Part shown: positions 1 to 11,033 of the stretch, piece by piece
Position numbering within the stretch: position 1 is the first letter of the stretch
Layout of the letters: the number at the start of each line of letters is the position of its first letter
DNA from: Talpa occidentalis
Taxonomy: Eukaryota; Chordata; Mammalia; Eulipotyphla; Talpidae
Length of the DNA stretch: 64,000 nucleotides
Direction: 5' to 3'
Assembly: GCF_014898055.3 (NCBI RefSeq)
Contig: NW_023601543.1
Coordinates: 16,995,433-17,059,432 of the forward strand
The notes under the pieces: generated by a model
What the model was told of the DNA's origin: nothing
What the model saw: the letters and a program-made list of their open reading frames with translations, nothing else
Databases searched by the model: none
Program-made: the position numbers and the translations under genes

Positions 1-745
1 GTTTATGTTTGAGCAATAGATGCAGCACTGGGCATGGATTGTAGTTGATACAAGACGGAAAATTAGGCCGTGTTCCCTCTGTTTTTCTAGTGCACAGCTT
101 TTCCCTGTGGTGCTTGCTTCCTGGGGTGCTTGCTCCAGTTATTAAGATTCAGGTGCTTAGACTCTGACTAGTGAAATCTTTCAGTGTTGTCTCTTTCAGT
201 TTTGGCCCTGGGTGGGAGGTAAGGTAACTGTTTCAGGTGTTACAGCCTCAGACTTCAAGGAATGTCCTCTTCTTTGAGGGGACAGGTGATCCTACCTCCT
301 CTACCCTCTGGTTAGGACTCTGGCTGTTCCGTATTAAGAGTTTCAGGCTCAAACGAATAATCATCATTCTGTACCCTTGCTCCTGTTGTTCTCCAAAGGT
401 GCACCCTCTACCCAGGACACTAACTCTGTGTACCCCCTCATCTAGTGCAGTTCCATGTCTCTAATGGCCCTGATGTGGGTATGTGTCCCTGAGTCAAAGG
501 CTGTAGTGGGGGTCTGTATGGTAGCCACCACTCCCTCTAGTGACTTAGATTGTCCTGGTTTTGCTGCAAACACAGTTAAAAATTTTCCTGCCACTTTCCC
601 CTGAATTGTTGCTCCTGATATATGCTGCAGTTGTCTGTTTATCTTTCAGGTGTTATTAACTTTGTTCTACTGCATTCTAGTTGTGACTATGTGGAGGAGG
701 CAAGCTTGGTATCTTCATCTGCCACCATCTTGCCTGACACCTCCA
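1..745 (-). mobile_element. Possible old L1 5' region, minus strand
   Basis: On the minus strand the segment would begin near 745 with a GGCAAGATGGTGGC-like string, which resembles the CAAGATGGCGG start of many mammalian L1 5' ends. The rest reads like the pyrimidine-rich antisense of an L1 5' UTR/ORF1 region. It runs off the left edge of the window. No open ORF1 survives. This is a tentative reading: only the 5' motif and composition support it, and an LTR fragment is an alternative. Confidence 0.3.
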
Positions 746-1163
746 TGCTAATAATATTTGTGTGTAACCTGAAATGTCCCACAGGTGGCTTAAAGACTAA
801 ACAATCTTTAATTTTGAAAGAAAATTATACTGAATTACCTTATGAACTCGATAACATTATGAACTCTTACAGCATTTAAGTTTTAGCTTTGAAATCTGAC
901 ATATTATCATAACAGCTGTCAAAGGTATAGGAGGTAATCTAGGTTTCAGATGCCTGGAACATTTTGCTCAGAATGGAATTTGAGTGGGTGCTTTGGTGGT
1001 GGGAGAATTACGGTGACCACAACTGAGGGGAGAAATCCTATCCTGTCAAAATACTAACAAAGATATAAAACAATGGTATTTCATTAATATAAGGAACTTA
1101 TTTTTAAAAATGGAATTGAAATATGGTAGCTATCATTTGTTTACCCCAAACCCCACTATGTCA
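746..1163. other. Unassigned AT-rich DNA
   Basis: I recognise no repeat, gene or RNA here. Frames are short and closed. Confidence 0.5.
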
Positions 1164-1369
1164 TTTTGCATGTGCCAACTATAAATTATCTCTAACTCTG
1201 TGATGACTTCATATATACCTATCAGCTCCAACCCCCTTTGCACCTAGGATCAAGAATTGTTTCATGAGATGGTAAAATGGTTTAGCCATTGTAAAGGCTG
1301 AAAGAGCAAAGGACAGTGACTGCTAAAAACCGTGAAACTGAAAGAATATAAAAGTGGAAGCAAATAGAT
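1164..1369 (+). repeat. Left arm of long inverted repeat
   Basis: This arm of about 206 bp matches the reverse complement of 2082-2292 at roughly 85-90% by eye. Long exact blocks are shared, for example around GCCAACTATAAATTATCTCT, GCACCTAGGATCAAGAAT and GGTAAAATGGTTTAGCCATT. The arms are separated by about 710 bp. The match is far longer than chance allows. The arms do not resemble MIR, L1 or the local SINE, so they could be the terminal inverted repeats of an unnamed DNA transposon or an inverted duplication. Confidence 0.8.
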
Positions 1370-1384
1370 TTAATTTGAAATCAC

Positions 1385-1570
1385 ATTCTGACATTCACTA
1401 GCTGTTACAGGACTGGTATGTTGGACACCTGGATTTGGATAGTGCGTGAATTTTGTAGTGGCCCAGGCTGCATAAACTTAAGGTCACTAATAAACCTTAA
1501 TTTTTTATCTAAAAAACTGGGATTATGATACAGCTTTCAGAGTTTTTACAGATTTAAAGATAATATATAA
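1385..1570 (+). mobile_element. MIR-like SINE fragment
   Basis: Contains degraded MIR landmarks in order: a CACTAGCTGTTACAG segment, then an A-rich TTTTTATCTAAAAAACTGGG stretch equivalent to the CATCTGTAAAATGGG box. It lies inside the spacer of the long inverted repeat. The divergence is high, so the call is tentative. Confidence 0.4.
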
Positions 1571-1689
1571 AAACTACCTACCAAATTGTATGCATTCAAA
1601 AGGGCAGCCATAATAATTGTTATTATTGTTATTTATTAATTTTTGTTAGTGAAATATTAGCATAATATTTGTTTAAAATGAATTTGGGA

Positions 1690-1990
1690 CTCAACCAAGC
1701 ACACTTCAGTTTAAATCACCACTCTGATACTTCCTGAATGTGTTATCTTGGATAAATGAAACTCTCTAGTCCTGATTTCCCTTATTTGTAAAGTATGAAA
1801 TAATAGCCAAACCTTAGTATGAATGAGCTGCTCTAAGAACTGTTTATATAGTAAACTATTTACTAATCATAGAAATCTTAAGGTGAGTACTATTATTACC
1901 CTACTCCCTTCAAACTGAGATACAGAAAATTTGAGTAAATTTTGGAGTCACACAACCAAGAAAGAGGTAGAACTGATATTTGAATCCAAA
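1690..1990. mobile_element. MIR-like fragments, both orientations
   Basis: The first half has the MIR core order: CCACTCTGATACTTCC, a GTTATCTTGG block, then CCCTTATTTGTAAAGTATG. The second half has TACTATTATTACCCT, CTGAGATACAGAAAATTTGAGTAA and GGAGTCACACAACC-like words, as in the opposite MIR strand. Both lie in the inverted-repeat spacer. Confidence 0.5.
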
Positions 1991-2081
1991 TAGAGTCCAG
2001 CATCCAAATTACACTAAAGTGTTTCCCAAAGATAATGGAAGAATTAAATGAGATAGCATATATTAAAAAAAAAAGCACTGT

Positions 2082-2292
2082 ATCTATTTGCTTCCACTTT
2101 TATTTTCTTTCAGTTTCATGGTTTTTATCTGTCACTGTCCTTTGGCCTTTCAGCTTCTGCAATGGCTAAACCATTTTACCACCCTATGGGTCAATTATTC
2201 TTGATCCTAGGTGCAAGGAGGGTTGGAGCTGAGAGGAATATGTGAAGTCATCGCAGAGTTAGAGATAATTTATAGTTGGCACATGCTAAAAT
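2082..2292 (-). repeat. Right arm of long inverted repeat
   Basis: Reverse-complement partner of 1164-1369. The match runs from CTATTTGCTTCCACTTT at its left to GTTGGCACATGC at its right, with one weak stretch of about 15 bp near 2180-2195. The two arms could fold into a stem of about 200 bp if transcribed. The palindrome at 2285-2321 overlaps its outer end. Confidence 0.8.
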
Positions 2293-2321
2293 CTATTAGA
2301 TTAAATCTATTAGATTTTAGC
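2285..2321. repeat. 37-bp near-perfect palindrome
   Basis: Starts GCTAAAATCT and ends AGATTTTAGC. It reads the same on both strands apart from one internal mismatch pair and the centre base. It also contains two tandem copies of an ATCTATTAGATTAA-like unit. It overlaps the outer end of the right inverted-repeat arm. Confidence 0.85.
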
Positions 2322-3902
2322 AGCTGTATCAGTTAGGATTCTTCTGGCAACAAGTGAAAGACCCAGTTCAAATTAGTTTAAGCATATTTGCATACCTAAA
2401 TACTCACGAGAGGACTTCATTGTCTTATGTCACTGAAAAATGAATGAACTGAATGAGGTTAGCAGGACTGAATCTTTCTCTCCATCCTTTGGCACTGCTT
2501 TTCTCTGTTGGCTTCATTCTCAGGCAGCTTGCTGCCATGTAGTAACAAAGATATCTAGCAGAAATCCTAGGTATGTATTGCCTTTACACTTAGCAATTCC
2601 AAAGAAAAACTTATTTCCTAATTGTGTCTTTTTTGGGCCAGGATAGGCACAGCTCTGCTTTAAATCAATTACTTAGCCTATAGCCAGAACAGAAGTAATA
2701 ATTAGATCTGGGTCATGTCTCACCCTGAGACCAGGCCAGGAGATCAGCCCCATCCAACCATATGGACTGAGGAGTGATTGATCCAAATCTGCCATTGACA
2801 ATATGATTATGAAACCAGTATCTTCGTGTCTAGAAACCCAGAAAAGGAGAACAATTAGAAAGACAGGCTCCTTTCCAAAGAAAACCTGAAAAAGCTTGTG
2901 TCTAATTGATCATCCCCAATTACAATTCTCTATGCTTTGCCAGCCACCTAGATACTTCCAAATTTATTCTTCACTATTCTTAGTTCTCCCAAGTAGAAGT
3001 AGCTTTGCTGTAGCATTCTTCCCTTTATCTAAAGACCTCCAAAACTCATGGGAATAGACTGTAAAAGTGGGGAATTTATGGTGCAGTTTCAAAATGAGAA
3101 ATACTTTCAGTTCATTTTACCTTTGGTTGCAAATTTCCAAATAATTGTATTCCAAATGAGCTCATGCTGTATGTATGTGAGCAAAATTTTAAAATTTGTT
3201 TTCAGAAAACTTTTAATGTAAAATCTATTTTCAGCAAAAACTATAAAAACATAAGTTACATAAAGAAATATGCCTGTATATCAAATAGACTCATCTGATG
3301 TCTACCTCTTTACTGAGATTTAAAAATTAATTCCTCCTGTAGTGATTTCAGGAACGGGAGGGAATCCAAATGGATCTTATATTGCTTAATGTATTTTTTT
3401 TTAAATTCATGTTTAGTTTTCACTTGAGGTACATGAATTTTCTTGACTACCACACTCAAACTTCCAATATAGAATATGTTCTTTGAAAGTACAATATATT
3501 TGAATAGTCATTTTTCTTTAATGTAGCCTTGCCAAATGCTATACCATTAAAACAAATGATTTGTGAGAAATGATTCGGTTAGCTCAGCCTTTGAAAAAAG
3601 GACAGAGACACATGATTCATACACAGTATTCGTTGTACCTCATAGTATATTTTCCCATATGTACTTTATTTGTTAATGTTACTGTGTTTTAATAATCCAA
3701 TATAATTCCATACAAATTGTGAAAAAAATTCTCTTAGGAGTATTAACTGAATTACAAGAAAAGCAGAATATTGGCGAGCTTAGTCCCACATAGACTTCCC
3801 AAGCTTTAGGAAATTCTCAAGCCCATCTTTTTTTTTTTTTTTTAATTTACACTATGTTGTCACAATGTCTAAGATTCCACCTGCCTAAAAGAAGGGAACT
3901 GG
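2322..3902. other. Unassigned DNA, no recognisable gene or repeat
   Basis: About 1.6 kb of AT-rich sequence with poly-T/poly-A runs near 3390 and 3830. The longest frame (68 codons, about 2440-2646) has no recognisable domain and ordinary composition. I see no splice or codon signature that would make it an exon. Confidence 0.4.
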
Positions 3903-4170
3903 GGGCCTCCCCGGTGGCGCAGCCGTTGAGCACTGGGTTGCGAAGCTGCCCGCAGCCTCTGCAGCGCCGTTTCAATCTCCGGCTGCTCCCCGGCCACCAG
4001 GGGCGGGTCCCACATGGCGTGCAGACCTCCCCCGCCGCCTACTGCTCCCCTCAGCAGTGTACTTCGGTCCCTCTGCCTGCTCTGCTCCCCACTCTGGCTC
4101 TGGTGAATTCTCTCATCCTCCCGCGCCTCTGACTGTACCCAGTGCTTGTATTTTTTTTTAAAAAAAACAA
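3903..4170 (+). mobile_element. T+ SINE, type A
   Basis: Begins GGGCCTCCCCGGTGGCGCAG and keeps the type A core and the downstream CCTCAGCAGTGTACTTCGGTC block. The tail is unusual: after CCCAGTGCTTGTA it goes directly into T9 and an A/C-rich run, so the AATAAA units are lost. The open 92-codon frame across it is only SINE read-through. No clear TSD is visible. Confidence 0.93.
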
Positions 4171-4944
4171 AAACAAAAAACTAGATAATAGCAAATAAGT
4201 AGTTAGCAACATGATTTGACTACTTTCATTTAAAAAAAAGGGGGGGGGAAACTGGATATAGTGATCACTTGAGATTTTTTTTCTGCTCTTTGCTTGCTTT
4301 CCCCTCAGGGCACTCTGTCCTGTGCCTGATTGGGGCTCTCCTGAAGAGCATGCCTGGGCGTTTTTAGGGTATCCCCTTTCCCTAAGTTGCCATTTTGTAA
4401 TTTAAGAGACAAATATTTCTGCTGACCACAAATTTTTATTCTGTCTGAATCAGATCAAGTAAAAGCAGTAGTATTTGTGGTTCAGGTTATATGCCTAGTA
4501 CTACATTAAGTTATCGATAGAGGATGAAAATGGCATATTATCACTCACTGTAACAAATTCATTCGATAGTTTTAACTTTGTGGGGTATGGATGTGAAATG
4601 GCTTTGTGTTTTTGCTCCATCTCTGCCTGTACCTGAGCTATGTTGCATCTCCCTTTCCTGTCTTATAATGACATCTTGAGTAGATTACATGACTCCCAAT
4701 CATGTGTGGTTATTAAAAGCTCATTTAGACCAGCTAATAGCTGCCTCCAATCTTCCTCTCTCCCATTGCTAGCCAGGATTGTGTACTTACAGGAAACTGA
4801 AATATGGGGTGAGGGGGATGCACACTTTGATAGTTTTCCTCTTCCTATCTCTTCTTCACGTTGAAGTGGTCAGCCTCAGGAAGACCTACTCCCTCTTTCT
4901 CTCCTAAGTTCTGATTCCTCAGATGTGTTGAAGTTTAGGAACAT
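4171..4944. other. Unassigned DNA
   Basis: Nothing assignable. A short G-run (about 9) sits near 4240. A 74-codon frame at 4640-4864 has no recognisable features. Confidence 0.4.
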
Positions 4945-5056
4945 GATGGATAGATGGGTGCGTGGATGGGTAGATAGATGATAGATTGATGGATGTGATA
5001 GATAGATGAGAGATGAGATAGGCGATAGATGATAAATGACAGACAGACAGATGGAC
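4945..5056 (+). repeat. Degenerate GATA/GATG microsatellite
   Basis: Repeated GATGGATA, TAGATAGATGA and GACAGACAGACAGATGG units over about 110 bp, interrupted by substitutions. It is a simple repeat; the apparent reading frames on both strands are by-products. Confidence 0.9.
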
Positions 5057-5589
5057 AAAGATCAGGCAAGTGTCTCCTATTTAAGTGGCCACTGACTGCC
5101 ATCTTTCTGTTGTTTCTGTGGCTAAAGCTACATGGCCATTGTGTCTGGGATTACGGTGATTATGGTGAGATGAGTAAGACATTCCTACTGGGTGCAAAAC
5201 TTAAGAGAACTGAAAATGCCCAGTAAACAATAAATTGTTTTGTTTTAAATCAAATTTAATACAAGTTAATGGAACATATACCAAACTAGATATTTGGTCA
5301 CACTAATGAAAAAAGTCTGTGAGAATGTGAAAATAGAATAGGGATCATAATTCAGGAAAATTCTCAATGATATTGAAGAAGGAATTTGATTTCTGAAGGA
5401 ATAGAGGATGAGGATTCAAATATGTTTATTTGGATATTAAAGGAAAGGTTGATCTGAGAATCCTGGAGCATGTGTAGTCACTTAGATTGCACACATAATG
5501 CTCCAGAGTAAGTTTTAGCTTCAGAGAAATTATTTACTAAACATAACTTCTCAGTGGAATTTCTAGAAACTAGGTGTATTTTATGATTT
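5057..5589. other. Unassigned DNA
   Basis: No recognisable gene or repeat. Composition is ordinary AT-rich. Confidence 0.4.
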
Positions 5590-5740
5590 GTTTTTAGATA
5601 CATCATCTAGTGGAAAGAACTTGGTTATTGGATTCAGATAGTCTTGGGTTTCAATTTCTTCTGCATCTTTGTGACTCTGGTAGATTTTTAATCTCTTTGA
5701 GAATCACTTTCTTTCTCAATGAAATAAAGGTAGCGGTTTT
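5590..5740 (+). mobile_element. MIR-like fragment
   Basis: Shows the MIR order: AGTGGAAAGAAC, CAGATAGTCTTGGGTTTCAA, TTTGTGACTCTGGTAGA, then CTTTCTCAATGAAATAAAGG in the position of the CATCTGTAAAATGGG box. Diverged but ordered. Confidence 0.55.
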
Positions 5741-6066
5741 CACTTGATGGGACTCTAGGCATATTTTGGAGAACTTGCCCCGTTAATTCCCAAACAGAGA
5801 ATCTACTCTTTTCCATAGTCCTTTGCTAAGCTATCAGTGTGCCAAATAACCATATCCCATGATCACCTCTTTACTGAGATAAACGTAAATATGTCTTATC
5901 CATCATAAAATGGGTAATATTATATGCCTGGTGGGGGATGCCTGGAGAAGATGAAACCCGCTTATCATAATAACATTTTTGAGAAATTTGAGTTGAGCAG
6001 AAATAAGGAATTAACTATAGGAACTTTATATTTCTGGTATTTCTCTTAGTAAAATAAATAGCATTT
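5741..6066. other. Unassigned DNA
   Basis: No recognisable gene or repeat. Confidence 0.4.
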
Positions 6067-6835
6067 CTGGTGCCATTTTACAAAGAAACATAGGGAAACA
6101 GATACACCGGTCTGTGTGCTTATGAACATGAATGAGAGAGATATGCAACCACACAAATAGAGATTTAGAGAAATACTCGTAGAGAAACAGAGATGTTTAG
6201 AGAAAAGTATATTCAGAGATAGTTTAAAAGATAGGGCCTCCCCGGTGGCACAGTGGTTGAGAGCTGGGTTGTGAAGCTGCCCGCAGCCTCTGCAGCGCCG
6301 GTTCCATACCAGGCCGCCAGGTGAGGGTCCCACATGGTGCGCAGACCTCTCCTGCCGCCCGCTGCTCCCCTCAGCAGTGTACTTCAGTCCTTCTGCCTGC
6401 TCTGCTCCCTGCTCTGGCTCTGGTGAATTCTCTCACCCTCCCGCGCTTCTGACTGTACCCAGTGCTTGTATAAATAAATAAATAAATCTTTTTTTAAAAA
6501 AAAGATAGACATACACAGAAACAGAAATACAGAGAAACACAAAGACACACAGAATGACAGAAGTAGATACACAGCCTAAAATAAAAAGAGAGTAAAGGTG
6601 GGAGGAAAATGGGATGGAGGAAACAGCAGAAATAAGCAAAGGGGAGTGAAATACAGAGGAGTAGAGACATGGAGAGAAACATAAAACACACTCGCACAAA
6701 AATATCCAGCAGGAGTTACCACAGAGAAAATGACAGACACACAAAAAGAGCGACGCAGACAGAGAGACATGGACAGAGTGCAGTAACGGGCACAGAGAGA
6801 CAAAGAGAACTGAAGCTAACTCCGAGGAATAGAGG
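6067..6835 (+). repeat. Degenerate ACAGAG-rich low-complexity tract, split by a SINE
   Basis: A long purine-rich strand made of irregular ACAGAGA, ACACACAGA and AGAGAAACAGA words. It is present on both sides of the SINE at 6234-6497, so the tract predates that SINE. Several minus-strand frames of 60-100 codons come from this bias (rich in C, F, S, L, V) and are not genes. Confidence 0.75.
6234..6497 (+). mobile_element. T+ SINE, type A, with TSD
   Basis: Starts GGGCCTCCCCGGTGGCACAG and ends in four AAATAA units followed by TCTTTTTTT and A-run. AAAAGATAG just upstream (about 6226-6234) is repeated just after the tail (about 6500-6508), giving a target-site duplication of about 9 bp. Part of the tRNA-unrelated centre is slightly shortened. 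It interrupts the ACAGAG-rich tract. Confidence 0.95.
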
Positions 6836-7284
6836 TGAAGATGGGAAGCATATCAGCCCTGCAAATAACCTGATTCCTCTTTTCCTGTCACTCAGTCAGT
6901 TCTCATTCACTGGGTTACCATGAAAGTTTCCTGGAAAATCTCCTCACCCCTTCCATGCCTTACTTACGTTAGGTTGAGTTTTCTTTTCCTGGAACCCAAA
7001 GAACACTTAATAGCAGGATAGGCACAGGACTTAGTTCAGTGCCAGTGTGTGCTAACACTGAGTTATTTTTACTCCGCATACTTCGCATGACTACATTGTT
7101 GCATGAAATGCCCGGGGATTTGACAGAGTGCTCAACAGTGAATGGATATTGCCACAAATTATTTGTACTGGAAATTTTCTTAGATGAAGGACAGTCATGT
7201 TCTGTGCAACCACTGAATACAAAAACAAACAAAACAAAACCATTTTACCTCAAATTGAATAACCAAGCAACGAAGTAGTTGGAA
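6836..7284. other. Unassigned DNA
   Basis: No recognisable gene or repeat. Small frames on both strands between 6969 and 7278 overlap each other and lack any domain signature. Confidence 0.4.
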
Positions 7285-7300
7285 TCCACATTCTTCTTTT

Positions 7301-7560
7301 TTTTTAAAAAAAGATTTATTTATTCAAGAACTGGGGTACAGGCCAGATGTGCAGGAGGGTGAGAGGATTCACCAGAGACAGGGGGAACAGAACAGGCAGA
7401 CTGACGAAATACACTGCTGAGGGGAGCAGCGGGCGAGACAGGAGAGGTCTGCTGCGCCATGTGGGTTGCTCCCCGGCCGGCCAGGATCAAACCCGAGCTA
7501 CAGAGGCTGCAGACAGCTTCACAGTGCGGCGCTCAACCACCTGCGCCACCAGGGAGGCCC
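7301..7560 (-). mobile_element. T+ SINE, type C, with 16-bp TSD
   Basis: Minus-strand copy: poly-T and AAAAAAAGATTTATTTATT at the left, GGTGGCGCAGGTGG-type head at the right. A perfect 16-bp duplication, TCCACATTCTTCTTTT, flanks it at 7285-7300 and 7561-7576. The head has the GCACTGTGAAGCTG variant that defines type C. The 124- and 100-codon frames across it are SINE read-through. Confidence 0.97.
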
Positions 7561-7576
7561 TCCACATTCTTCTTTT

Positions 7577-8139
7577 AATCAGTTTAGTCTCACTGTTCAA
7601 TTCCTACATGAGAAAATACATCTACAGCAATCATTCCCTTCTTTTGCCTCCACTTCTCCAAGTAGTCTTCTGGCTTTCTCTAAACATCTCCCCCTGCCCA
7701 AACACAGATCCCTACACCTAGCTTTTCTTACACTGGAGGGACTGAGTACCTTTATTGAGGTCCAATAAAGTTCTCTGCTTCAGGGGAGTTTTTTCTAATC
7801 CTCAGGCTTCCCTCACACTCAGTGTGAGGCACGCTTTTGCCTGCGATACCACTACTGATGAACCCATTAAAGATCAAGAAATCTTTCTCTGTATAACTAT
7901 TTTCTCTACTAAACTTATGAGCTACCTGAAGGATTTGACAGTATCTTATCCTTGTCCTTATTTATACATAGTATATGAAAAATAAATAAGATGGCTTCTT
8001 CAAATAAATGAATCTGTACCCCTGAAAACTCCAGAAAAATTGAAAGTTATTTTTAAGTGAAAATCTTTTAAAAATGTAGTCTTGAACATTAAAGAGTCTG
8101 TCACACTGGTCATATTGAATAAAGATCATGTGTTGTGGG
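7577..8139. other. Unassigned DNA
   Basis: No recognisable gene or repeat. A 76-codon frame at 7755-7985 has no identifiable features. Confidence 0.4.
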
Positions 8140-8640
8140 TGCAATCAAACTGACATTGAGTCCTTATTCTGCTATTTACTATCCATGTCACTTCAAGAAA
8201 GTTACTTGAAACTTCTAAGGTTCAATTTCCTCATATCTAAAATGGTAATAATAGGAATGCACATATAATAAGTGATAATGTGGGGCCTCCCTGGTGGCAC
8301 AAGGGGTTGGGACGCAACCTATGAGGCTGTCCGCACCCACTGCAGTGCGGGTTCAATCCCTGGCTGGGGAGCTTCCCACATGGCACAGCAGACCTCTCCT
8401 GTCTTGCCCACTGCTACCCTCAGCAGTGTATTTCAGTAGATCTGTCTGTTCTGTTCTGCACTCTGTCTCTGGTGAATCCTCTCACCTCCTGCAACTCTGA
8501 CCTGTATCCCAGTTCTTGTATGTATGAATAAATAAATCTTAAAAAAAAAAGTGATAATGTGAAGTCAAAATGAGTCAATAAGTGAAGAAGGCTTAGGAAA
8601 GCATTTGGCACATAGTAGGTTTTCAATAAATGGTTAACTA
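8140..8640 (+). mobile_element. MIR fragment split by a SINE
   Basis: Left part has TTCTGCTATTTACTATCCATG, a CAAGAAAGTTACTTGAAAC block and TTTCCTCATATCTAAAATGG, the standard MIR order. Right part after the SINE has AGCATTTGGCACATAGTAGG and TCAATAAATGG, the MIR 3' portion. The SINE at 8283-8548 therefore landed inside an existing MIR. Confidence 0.65.
8283..8548 (+). mobile_element. T+ SINE, type B, with 13-bp TSD
   Basis: Begins GGCCTCCCTGGTGGCACAAG and ends TGTATGAATAAATAAATCTT plus an A-run. AAGTGATAATGTG flanks it on both sides (8270-8282 and 8549-8561). The head is diverged (GGGTTGGGACGCAACC), placing it with the older B-like copies. Confidence 0.96.
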
Positions 8641-10985
8641 TCATTGTCTTCCTCTTTTCCATAATGACTGAAACATGAATGCAAATGTCAGTTATATACT
8701 GTGCTTTAATAAAGTGATTCAGTTAGAAACTATCAAGATATGTAAGGATGTGTGTCCTGATAGTCAATGACCTCAGAGTGCTGGAATTTTAGAACCCTTA
8801 GAGCTAACATTTTCTTGTTTTCTTTCTTGTTATTAGCTGTCACTTCTTGCAAATATCAATGTGTTTGTCCATGACATTCCCAATCCAATTTTAATATTTC
8901 ACATTTAACATTCTGTGGACTAGGAAATCATTTCAATAAGCTCCTTAAAATAGTGTGTAAAGTAGTGGATACTTTACACATACAAGGTTTCATGTGGAAC
9001 AAAAGTATGTTATTTCATGGATATATTGATTTCACAGATGGCATCCTGTGCTTTACCTCTGATTGTCAACAGAAAATACTCTAAGTTTCTGAGTAATACT
9101 TTTCTGGAATAATTAAAGTGTTATCTCACAAGCATGCCGTCTGCATAAGGATAATATGCGGTGGAAACAGAAAAGATAGCACAGATCTGGGACCAAATTT
9201 TGATTCTCTTTGCCCATCAACAATTTATTTAAGCATTTCTTACTCTCACTTTCTTCACAGTAAAAAATGCTATTGGAATAATAAGACCTATAAGGTTATA
9301 AATTGTCTATGTATATAACCACAGTGCCAATCAATAATAGGGCTCAGTATACAAAAATTGTTAATTTCTGCCCATCCAAAATTATCTTTAGATTGTCATA
9401 CAAATATTTAGATGTTTTAACTCTTCACAGTTTATATTTTTACTCTGAGAGACCTCTATCTTGGTTTATAACAAATCTAAATATTTTACTGGATCAGTAA
9501 ATGCCTTGAAAAAATGAATTATCCCAGTCTGCTTTTATTTTTAATCTTCCTTTTAAAAATAATGTTGAATATTAAAATTTTAATCCAATACGTCTAAATT
9601 ATTTACAGGTAGTTTCGGTAAAAGGAGAATTAAAGCTTTCATCCCATTTGTTCCCTGCCTTGATTTGAATAATTTGAATGGTTCTGCCTTATAGGCTAAT
9701 ACTCATCCACTATGTATTCTGCTGATGGTTTTCTTTGTACAGTTCTGTCTCCATCTGTCTCCAAATCTGTCTTGCATTTTTCAAATAAATATTAATAAAT
9801 TATAGATGTTTTTGTTAAACAGACTGAATCTTAATAATAAAAGAAAATAAAATAGGACTAAGGTGAATCATATGAAATGAATATACTCCATGCCAATTAA
9901 TATGACATCAATGGTTTATCTAATTTTTAGGGCACCAGTAGTCATACAGTTTATGTAATGTGTTTTGTCTATAGCTTGATAAACCCACTTTTCAATATTC
10001 ATGTACAAATGATGATATCTAATGTATATAGGTTATAAATTCTGGTTTAGATCACAGCTTCCTATTCTTGGAACAATAAACTACAATATTTATCATTATG
10101 TCATATTCAAGACACATTGGGCTATCTTTTTTTTTGATCCAATTCCAAATCTAGTTTAAGCTGAAGCAGAGTTTTTTCTTTCACTCCCCTAGAATATATC
10201 TGAGAATTTAGGGTTAGACAGGGAGGGGACTGGTTAGCTATCTCTCTCTGATTCATTACTCTTTGCAATGTCTACATTTTAAATTCCTTATTTGTCCTCT
10301 CAAATAAAATATATCTTTCAGATCTTGAGAACATATTTAAAATTAAATTTTAGTCCTTTAACATTTGAAAGTTTCCCCTAGCTCAGATTCATTACTGATT
10401 TTGCTGTGTCACCTAAAATTTAATTATAATGATGACACTTTAATCCCAGTGAAACTGGTTGTTTTATAAGTGAAGAACAAAAATGTCAACAGACAGATCA
10501 GAGTTCTAGAAATATTTTTGGTTATTTTCCAACTGAAGAAATTATGTTAACTTCAAAATGTATGTGAAAATAAACTTCATGTTATTCTTGTAGCAGTGGA
10601 CATTCATAAGGGCAATGATACCTGACATTGTGGTTCCTTTTTAGGTTCTTAATAACTTGTTGGATCATTAAACATCATTCGCTCTCTGCTTTTCATGGCC
10701 CCTCGAGCTAGTCATTAACTCCATAGTAAGGATTGTGAACAATGGAATTATTGCCTAATTGCAGTTACAATCTTTTCTCCCCTGTTTAACATGTATCTAT
10801 ATAACTGCTATCAGAAACTTTACAATTTCTAATACTTCTGGAGTGACGGGTGCTTTCACTGAATGATTTTTAAATCTGCATGTTTTATAAGAGACGATAG
10901 TTAACAGATGTAAATTGGGTACACAGAATGGTATTTTTCAAATTTTTTGGAGAATAAACAGAAGTTATCCAGTTATTTTACTGAT
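8641..10985. other. Repeat-poor island, no gene recognised
   Basis: About 2.3 kb in which I see none of the families that crowd the rest of the window, only short homopolymers. There are no long frames: the longest are 65-66 codons near 9118-9500, with no domain. Around 10600-10960 the sequence is less AT-skewed and has several TAATTG/ATTA words, but that is weak evidence of regulation. Confidence 0.4.
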
Positions 10986-11033
10986 AATGATAATTTAAAG
11001 CTGAAATTTAATGATAATTTAAAGCTGAAACTT
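10986..11033 (+). repeat. 24-bp tandem duplication
   Basis: Two adjacent 24-bp copies of AATGATAATTTAAAGCTGAA plus four bases. They differ at one base (ATTT in copy 1, ACTT in copy 2). It is a simple local duplication. Confidence 0.95.

Noticed and set aside
4945..5056. CRISPR-like or satellite array
   Set aside because: Units are 4 bp with no spacers; it is a GATA/GATG microsatellite.
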